Shown here: one piece after another, positions 58,774 to 64,000 of the stretch
Numbering within the stretch: the stretch's first letter is position 1
How the letters are laid out: each line of letters starts with the position of its first letter
Assembly (NCBI RefSeq): GCF_003260975.1
Contig: NZ_CP030041.1
Location: 1,091,001-1,155,000, forward strand
DNA length: 64,000 nucleotides
Source of the DNA: Echinicola strongylocentroti
GTDB taxonomy: Bacteria; Bacteroidota; Bacteroidia; Cytophagales; Cyclobacteriaceae
Direction: 5' to 3'
Notes under the pieces: model-generated
Database searches by the model: none
The model's input: the letters and a program-made list of their open reading frames with translations, nothing else
What the model was told of the DNA's origin: nothing
Position numbers and translations under genes: made by a program

Positions 58774-59679
58774 TCAGGTCAAATTCCCGGTCAGGTAATC
58801 CACGGCTTTCTGTGCCTTTCCGGCAGCTTCCACCAATAGCCGTTTGTCGTTTTTAAGCTGTCCCAGCCAATGCTTGATATAGACCGAGGAATTCTCCTGT
58901 TGGTCTTCCTCCCATATCCCGCACAGGTTGCCCAGGTAGCTTGCGCCCATCTCGGCGGTCAGTTCTTCGCGTGCGTAGCAGCCCTTCCCCTTACAGGAGG
59001 TATCCCAAAGCTCCTTACGGTCAAGCCTTTTTGGATGTCCGGTTCCGTGGATGACCTCGTGGTACAGGCACTGGTAATAGTGTTTTTCACTGTGGAACAG
59101 CTCCTTTTTGGGCATGTTGATATAGTCCTTTCTGGGATGGTAATAGGCCTGCGCTTCCCCGTGCCTGATCGCTGGAAGGTCGGGGGCATTCTGCAGCAGC
59201 TTCTCACAGGCCGCGATGGTTTGGAAAGGTGTTTTCTTAACGGTTTCGGGCATGACCCATTTGGCCCCATCGATATCCCCGATATTGAACACATTGTAAT
59301 ATTTCAGAAAGGCCTTTCTGTCAACTGTCCCCTTGGGCAGTTTCCGTGCTTCGGCCTCCGTCAGCTTTTCCCCAGTCCCCTTATGGCGGTAGACAAAGTT
59401 CCAATAGACCACCGGGACCGATTTGGCCCCTTTCCTGATTTTTGCGCCATAACCTTCGGCCTGTTTGAAGGTGAGGTAATACGGATAGGCATGGCCACAG
59501 CTGAGCAACAGCCACAGGTTGATGCCCTTGTAGACCTTTCCGGAATGGAAGTTTTTGGGAAGTCCCATCACTGACCAAGGCTGCTTCCATGGGACAATGC
59601 CCTTTTCAAGGCTGGCCATGATCCTTTCGTTGACGATCTGGTAAACATCTGTACGGGATTTTTTGCTTTGTCGCTTCAT
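58774..59679 (-). CDS. ardC: ArdC-like antirestriction protein (zincin-like)
   Basis: A 301-residue protein. The N-terminal ssDNA-binding-type domain (DVYQIVNERIMASLEKGIVP then WKQPW, landmark NLWLLLSCGHAYPYYLTFKQ) is followed by a metalloprotease-like domain with the zinc motif HEVIHGTGH (H207, E208, H211) and a downstream EELTAEMGASYL. ArdC proteins coat incoming single strands and protect conjugated DNA from restriction. It lies downstream of the mob genes on the same strand, as expected of a leading-region gene. The 44 bp before its start are preceded by copy 3 of the leader-like element. Confidence 0.9.
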   Translation of the reverse strand: MKRQSKKSRTDVYQIVNERIMASLEKGIVPWKQPWSVMGLPKNFHSGKVYKGINLWLLLSCGHAYPYYLTFKQAEGYGAKIRKGAKSVPVVYWNFVYRHKGTGEKLTEAEARKLPKGTVDRKAFLKYYNVFNIGDIDGAKWVMPETVKKTPFQTIAACEKLLQNAPDLPAIRHGEAQAYYHPRKDYINMPKKELFHSEKHYYQCLYHEVIHGTGHPKRLDRKELWDTSCKGKGCYAREELTAEMGASYLGNLCGIWEEDQQENSSVYIKHWLGQLKNDKRLLVEAAGKAQKAVDYLTGNLT

Positions 59680-59722
59680 AACGTTATCGTTTTTAAGTTG
59701 AAAGATTCAATTATGAAGCACC

Positions 59723-59850
59723 CCCAGGCTGCAGGGGACATTAAAGGCAAGGAGGATCGGAATAAACAAGCGGAGGAACGGCAAAGGCTTTATGCCGAAG
59801 TTCCTTGTCCTGTATGGAAACTGGCTGCCTAACTTTGCGGGATAACTGAA
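59723..59850. repeat. Leader-like element, copy 3 (upstream of ardC)
   Basis: Diverged copy of 1135-1262, keeping CGGAATAAA, TTTATGCCG and CTAACTTTG in order. The arms CGGCA/TGCCG pair here around a 9-base loop, and CCCC/GGGG arms sit at the gene-proximal end where copies 1 and 2 have CCC/GGG. It begins 44 bp from the ardC start; copy 1 begins 42 bp from the radC start. Confidence 0.65.
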
Positions 59851-60107
59851 TAAGGAATAAAAAATAGGTTTCTTTAATCCTTCATCGCTTATATTTACAT
59901 TGCATGAAAAAGTTATATGTCATAGCGAGCGGGATGTAATGGAGCTGGGAAAACCACTCCTTCTTATACCTTCCTTCATGAAATACTGGATTGTAAGAAA
60001 TATGTCAATGTAGACTAAATTGCCAAATGCCTATCACCTTTCCGGCCGGAAAAAACTTGTATACAGGCGGGAAAACTGATGCTCACCAGGATCAAAAAAT
60101 TGATCAA

Positions 60108-60224
60108 ATGGACAATACCAGAGACAAGATCATCAAGGGATTGGAAGAGACCTATAAAAAAATGGTCGAATTGAGTCCTTTCGATGCCAGTCCCACTACT
60201 AAATACGGGCATAAAACAAAATAG
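60108..60224 (+). CDS. Possible small protein (shortened)
   Basis: A 38-residue reading, MDNTRDKIIKGLEETYKKMV then ELSPFDASPTTKYGHKTK; an in-frame start further upstream (60027) is possible. The start and the PTTKY ending look like a family of short Bacteroidota proteins, with the middle apparently deleted. It is convergent with the coupling-protein gene and abuts its stop codon. It may not be expressed. Confidence 0.35.
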   Translation: MDNTRDKIIKGLEETYKKMVELSPFDASPTTKYGHKTK

Positions 60225-62207
60225 CTACCTTTTTTGGATTATATACCTGGCCAGTCCCGGACTGTCCATCATCCGTTCGAGTTCGGACTCGACAAGCTCA
60301 TTGACCTCTGCCTTGATCCTTTTATAATTGTCGAGCACTTCGCCATCATCCAGCTTTCTACAGGCAGGAATCTCAAGGTACCCCTCCTCTTCCCTTTTAA
60401 GCCCTTCATGGTCATTGATGATCCTTGCATGAAAGCCCTTCAGCTTCATGGGCTGATCCGGTGTATCGGCCACCAGTCCCACAAACTCCCCTGAAGACAG
60501 GGATGCAATGGTGGACTGGGGCACTGCCAGGTCCAGTTGTACCGAATGGCTGATGGAGGTATCGTTGGAATTGACCGAGCGGCTTTGCCTCGGCTGCCTA
60601 ATCTTCCCAAAACGGTCGGACAGCTGTTTGGCCGTATCGCCCAGCACCTGTCCGGAGAGGATATTGCCCACGGTGTTCATGACGACCTCTGCTTGCTCCC
60701 TGCCATAGTCCTTTTTGAGCTGGCTATAATCCTGCACGCCCAGGCAGGTGGCCACTTTATTGCTCCTTGCCGTAGCGATCAGGTTGTCGATACCATTGAA
60801 ATAGATCGTGGGAAATTCATCAAAGATAAGGCTGGACTTGAGCTTTCCCTTTTGGTTGACCAGCTTGGTGATCCTGGAAATATAGAGTGACAGCACTGCC
60901 CCATAGACCTGCTGTTTTTGTGGATTGTTGCCCATGCAGATGATCTTTGGCTTTTGGGGGTTGTTGACATCCAAGGTAAATTCGCTTTCCGATAGCACAT
61001 AGTAGAGCTGTGGAGAGGACAGCCTGGCCATGGTGATCTTGGCACTGGCAATCTGTCCTTCAAGCTGGTCGGTGGCACCTTGCATGAAGGCCGATACAAA
61101 TGGGTTGATCAGCACTTCGATTTCCGGTTCGCATCGCAGCACCGAAAACAGTTTATCATAATCGGTCTGCATCATTTCGATGACATGGGGAAGGGTACAG
61201 TATTTCCCTTGTTTGTACCGCTTCAGGAACCAGATTACCGCAGTGAGGAAGTTGATGGGCGACTCCACAAAAAAGTCCCCCTGCTTTTTGATCCATTCGC
61301 GGTTGAGGCCCATCATGATGGTCCGGGAGGATTCGCTGGCATCGGTAATGTCCAGCATGGTGGACGGTTCCAGTGGATTGCAACGATGGCTCCGTGACAG
61401 GTCATCGAAGTTGATGGTATAAAACTTAGGGGAAACCGCATAAGCCGACTTATTGCGCAACAGGGCATTATAGGCAATGCGGGAAAGGTCGTCGTACTTG
61501 AAGTCATAGACGAACATGGAAAAGCCCTTGGCAATATGCTGGGTGATCACATGACGGATAACAAAGTAGCTCTTCCCAGAACCGGGCGTCCCCAGGACCA
61601 AAAGGGCACGGAAGGGGTTGATGATATTGATCCAGCTATTCTTGATTTTCCGTTTTAACTGGTATTGTGCAGGAAGGTTAATGGAATATTCATTGACCAG
61701 TTTTCTTTCCTCCTGGGGAAAGGTTTCGTTTTCGTGGTTGAACACCTCACTGCTTCCCCTGTCCCTAAGGTAACGTGACAGCCTCCCCCCTCCGTACAGG
61801 ACCAACAGGTATCCCACAAGCATTGTCACGGCATAAGTATATTCGGCAGCCAGGGGGCGCTCCAAAATCAGGCTGATGTGCGCAGAAGCCATAAAAAGCA
61901 GACCGCCAACCATCATGGTCACGGAGGCTGCTATCCAGCTTATGCGGACATCCTTTTTGCCCTTTGCCCCCAAGAGGCTTACCAAAAGCAGGCCAAGGGA
62001 CAGGTATTTCGCATATGTGCCCACTCCGAGAAAGGGCAGTTTGGCCAGGTCCTGCAAAAAGTTATCCGATAAGGGCAGCACCAAGCCCCAGCTACCAAAC
62101 AGCTGGGGAAGTTCAAGGTAGGCATGTACCAGCAAAATGAGGATGCTGAGCTTTCGGGTCAGGTCTAATATCTGGCGCAATGCCTGGAGATTTTCCCCTG
62201 TCGCCAT
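60225..62207 (-). CDS. mobC: Type IV coupling protein (MobC/TraG-type, VirD4-like)
   Basis: A 660-residue protein with four membrane helices in the first 145 residues (LILLVHAYLELPQLFGSW, YLSLGLLLVSLLG, WIAASVTMMVGGLLFMASAH, YAVTMLVGYLLVLYGG). Walker A is GTPGSGKS (206-213) and Walker B LIFDEFPTIYF. The conserved IATARSNKVATCLGVQDYSQ and a C-terminal FHARIINDHEG region follow. It docks the relaxase-DNA complex and pumps DNA through the TraE-N channel. It corresponds to MobC of CTnDOT. It starts 2 bp after the relaxase stop. Confidence 0.93.
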   Translation of the reverse strand: MATGENLQALRQILDLTRKLSILILLVHAYLELPQLFGSWGLVLPLSDNFLQDLAKLPFLGVGTYAKYLSLGLLLVSLLGAKGKKDVRISWIAASVTMMVGGLLFMASAHISLILERPLAAEYTYAVTMLVGYLLVLYGGGRLSRYLRDRGSSEVFNHENETFPQEERKLVNEYSINLPAQYQLKRKIKNSWINIINPFRALLVLGTPGSGKSYFVIRHVITQHIAKGFSMFVYDFKYDDLSRIAYNALLRNKSAYAVSPKFYTINFDDLSRSHRCNPLEPSTMLDITDASESSRTIMMGLNREWIKKQGDFFVESPINFLTAVIWFLKRYKQGKYCTLPHVIEMMQTDYDKLFSVLRCEPEIEVLINPFVSAFMQGATDQLEGQIASAKITMARLSSPQLYYVLSESEFTLDVNNPQKPKIICMGNNPQKQQVYGAVLSLYISRITKLVNQKGKLKSSLIFDEFPTIYFNGIDNLIATARSNKVATCLGVQDYSQLKKDYGREQAEVVMNTVGNILSGQVLGDTAKQLSDRFGKIRQPRQSRSVNSNDTSISHSVQLDLAVPQSTIASLSSGEFVGLVADTPDQPMKLKGFHARIINDHEGLKREEEGYLEIPACRKLDDGEVLDNYKRIKAEVNELVESELERMMDSPGLARYIIQKR

Positions 62208-62209
62208 GA

Positions 62210-63496
62210 TCAGGATAGTTTACGTCTCTTTTTCTTCTTTTTCTTTTGGTCAAGGGGCATTGCCATTTCCTGGGATTCCGGCCTTACCATTGCCTGTACT
62301 ACGGAAAGGATTCCGGACAGGACGGGGCTCTTTTCTGATTTCCAAACGGCGCCCTGTCGTCGCTTTTCGTTTTCCCCCTGTCTGGGGATACTTTCCTGTG
62401 CAGTGGCTTTACTGGGAACTGGCCGTACTTGCATTTCTAGGTCCAGGACCTTTTCTCCCAGGTGCTGCGCGGTCTTTTTTCCGCTCCAGATCCGCGAAAG
62501 TTCCGAGGCTTTGCAGACGGTCCTGTTGACATGGTCAATAATGGTCAGCCCGAACACCTCCCCTGCGCTGCTGTAATGGAACTGTGCGGCAAGCCCCTTT
62601 TTCGTAAGTTCCTGTTGGAAGTGCTCCATGCCCTTTCCAGCTGAATGTTGCAGGGCATTTTCAACGCCCACTCTCATGGCCGCCATTCCTTTCAGCTTTG
62701 TACGCTGGTTACGCTCCATCCTTTTCTGCAGCCGTTCCATTGTGGGACGGGCATAAAGGGCACTGGCCTTGATGGGCACACCGAGCCTTCTTCCTTTGCT
62801 GTCCAAGACCGCGTAGGCAAGCCCGTTGTTTTCCTTCATACTGCTTCCTTCTTCCCCTTGGATCAGTCCCACGTTGAACTGTCCGAGGACAGCACTGAAT
62901 TCCCCCAGGGAAGTATAGGCATAGCTGCGCATCACTTCGGTGATGACATTTGACATGGCTGCCTTGGTTTCTTTTTTGCCGTACTCAATCGGTGCAAGGG
63001 GCTCCATCGGAAGCCGTTGTCCTTGTTGCCTTTCGGCCTTGACCAGTCCGAGTTCCTTCTCCAGCTGCTTTCTGGCCTTTTCCGACTTGTCCTTTCCCAG
63101 ATTGTGGGTCTCGATCCTTTTACCTTCCCGGGTGATATTGGTGGAAACGATATGGACATGGGGATGTGCCGCATCGTCATGGCGGTAGACCAGGCAGGGC
63201 TGTCCGCCAAAGCCGACCTGCTCCATATAGCTTTGGGCAATATAGCGCATCTGGTCATCGTCCAGTTTATCTTTAGGGGAAAAGTTCAGGGAGACATGGA
63301 AGGCGTTCAGTTTGGCCCTTTTGTTCCTATCGGTAAAGTACTTGAAACGGCGGTGTTTTTCCTTGATGGGAGCACCTGTTCCCCCAGCTCCGAAACCGGC
63401 AGCGGACAGGACTTTGGCCTTGCCCTGCCGGACCTTTTCCTCGTTATAGTGGAGCAGCCCAAGTATATTCCTTCCCAAGCTGATCCTGGCTACCAT
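62210..63496 (-). CDS. mobB: Relaxase (MobB/MOBP-type mobilization nuclease)
   Basis: A 428-residue protein. It has an N-terminal candidate tyrosine (LLHYNEEKV, Y17), the three-histidine metal motif in YRHDDAAHPHVHIVSTN (H111/H113/H115), and KAKVLSAAGF and NAFHVSLNFSPKD segments typical of Bacteroidota MobB. The C-terminal part ends in a poly-lysine stretch (DQKKKKKKRRKLS). It nicks one strand at oriT and stays attached to the 5' end. It overlaps the relaxosome gene by 7 bp. The oriT itself is expected close to this cluster but was not identified. Confidence 0.93.
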   Translation of the reverse strand: MVARISLGRNILGLLHYNEEKVRQGKAKVLSAAGFGAGGTGAPIKEKHRRFKYFTDRNKRAKLNAFHVSLNFSPKDKLDDDQMRYIAQSYMEQVGFGGQPCLVYRHDDAAHPHVHIVSTNITREGKRIETHNLGKDKSEKARKQLEKELGLVKAERQQGQRLPMEPLAPIEYGKKETKAAMSNVITEVMRSYAYTSLGEFSAVLGQFNVGLIQGEEGSSMKENNGLAYAVLDSKGRRLGVPIKASALYARPTMERLQKRMERNQRTKLKGMAAMRVGVENALQHSAGKGMEHFQQELTKKGLAAQFHYSSAGEVFGLTIIDHVNRTVCKASELSRIWSGKKTAQHLGEKVLDLEMQVRPVPSKATAQESIPRQGENEKRRQGAVWKSEKSPVLSGILSVVQAMVRPESQEMAMPLDQKKKKKKRRKLS

Positions 63497-63873
63497 CTTG
63501 GAAAATGTTGTTTGATCATTTTTTCCAGAATGTCCACTTTACTGCCTGTCTTCGTCAATTGGGCTTCCAGTTTTTTGACCAGCGCTTTCTTTCGCAACGG
63601 ATCGTTGAGCGAATTGAAATGCCGGGTCACCTGGTTGATATTGACACCGATGGCGTGGATCTCCATTTGGACGGCATGCATCCTGTCCAAGAGCAGGTCA
63701 AAGGTCTCGTCATGGGCCCTGCAGACGATTTCCTTACCGGAAAGGATGTCACGGATCAAGGAGCTCATCGTGGCATTCTGTGACCGGGAAAGCAGCTCCA
63801 GTAATTTCTTGTACCGGTCCATGGATATCCGGGACTCCACCTGTTTGAGGGTTGCTTTTTTTTGGTTGGACAT
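63490..63873 (-). CDS. mobA: Relaxosome accessory protein (MobA of CTnDOT type)
   Basis: A 127-residue basic helical protein: YKKLLELLSRSQNATMSSLI (ribbon-helix-helix-like), HAIGVNINQVTRHFNSLNDP (the NxNQxxxxxN segment of MobC/MbeC-type mobilization proteins) and a C-terminal helix (LEAQLTKTGSKVDILEKMIK). Such proteins bind oriT and load the relaxase. It overlaps the relaxase gene start. Confidence 0.85.
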   Translation of the reverse strand: MSNQKKATLKQVESRISMDRYKKLLELLSRSQNATMSSLIRDILSGKEIVCRAHDETFDLLLDRMHAVQMEIHAIGVNINQVTRHFNSLNDPLRKKALVKKLEAQLTKTGSKVDILEKMIKQHFPRW

Positions 63874-63879
63874 GGCCGT

Positions 63880-64000
63880 TCAGTTTTCAAGGTTGTAGAG
63901 CCAATCCTCTGCGGCCTCTTTCCAGTTATGGATGGGCATGCCACTTTCCGAATGCCAATCCAGGGACTGATAGTAATAGTAGAATACTTCGGCTTCTGCC
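63880..64000 (-). CDS. C-terminal end of a protein cut by the window edge
   Basis: About 40 codons, reading AEAEVFYYYYQSLDWHSESG then MPIHNWKEAAEDWLYNLEN and a stop, 6 bp from the mobA start. The FYxYYxSxxW...(G)MPIxNWKxAxxxW pattern is common at the C-terminus of DNA-binding or replication-associated proteins of mobile elements. The rest of the gene is outside the window. Confidence 0.6.
   Translation of the reverse strand, partial: AEAEVFYYYYQSLDWHSESGMPIHNWKEAAEDWLYNLEN

Noticed and set aside
63017..63898. A 293-codon open frame on the plus strand
   Set aside because: It is antisense to the relaxase and relaxosome genes, which have strong motifs (HPHVH, NINQVT); the plus reading is low-complexity and featureless.
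1..64000. tRNA, rRNA or CRISPR array
   Set aside because: No cloverleaf-like sequence, rRNA segment or regularly spaced short repeat was noticed on reading; a covariance-model scan was not possible.

Overview
The window comes from the phylum Bacteroidota. It encodes a CTnDOT-like type IV conjugation operon, mobilization genes, an RteC regulator, a SusC/SusD outer-membrane pair, a DUF6520 protein and several lipoproteins, all typical of that phylum. Family-level placement (a Cytophagales/Cyclobacteriaceae-like host is plausible) is a guess. Nearly the whole window reads as one integrative and conjugative element (ICE), or a composite of such elements, carrying many cargo modules. No rRNA, tRNA or CRISPR array was seen.

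Layout. (1) 1-1100: a serine recombinase cut by the window edge, its small partner and a RadC-like JAMM protein, all on the minus strand. (2) 1135-9901: an AT-rich cargo island between two direct copies of a ~128-bp element. It holds an IS4-type transposase remnant, a DUF2703/SigZ pair, small stress and redox genes (VOC, SRPBCC, quinone reductase, DoxX/HxlR, two Crp-like regulators) and several decayed genes. (3) 10.0-12.9 kb: a methyltransferase and a TlpA-type lipoprotein. (4) 13.1-24.5 kb: the GC-richer tra operon on the minus strand, closed by a clear terminator. It has TraE, TraF, TraG (VirB4), three related TraI-like periplasmic proteins, TraJ (VirB6), TraK (VirB8), a TraL-like protein, TraM (VirB10), TraN (VirB9) and a terminal accessory gene. 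(5) 24.7-28.0 kb: RteC, a large Crp-like protein, and a MntA/HepT toxin-antitoxin pair inserted at the 3' end of rteC. (6) 28.3-35.6 kb: a SusC/SusD/TlpA/MauE/DUF6520 module. (7) 36.0-43.9 kb: a type I restriction-modification locus with a PrrC-like anticodon nuclease between hsdS and hsdM, behind a small Xre regulator. (8) 44.1-46.9 kb: two exported proteins. (9) 46.9-53.1 kb: an SOS-type mutagenesis cassette (DnaE2-like polymerase, DinB, LexA-like repressor, SRAP/HMCES protein, one unknown protein). (10) 53.2-58.7 kb: an orphan HigA-like gene, gene wreckage, and a small metabolic group (CPVC thioredoxin-like protein, MocR regulator, cupin, DapA-family lyase, class I amidotransferase). (11) 58.8-64 kb: ArdC antirestriction protein, VirD4-type coupling protein, relaxase and relaxosome protein.

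How it works together (inference). The mob genes nick and deliver the DNA to the coupling protein and the TraE-N channel. ArdC, the RadC-like protein and the mutasome would help incoming DNA survive. The restriction/PrrC locus and MntA/HepT would defend or stabilise the element. RteC and the Crp-like protein would control transfer. Two shared non-coding signals link these modules. One is a ~25-bp motif upstream of both the recombinase and tra operons. The other is a structured leader-like element about 43 bp upstream of both radC and ardC.
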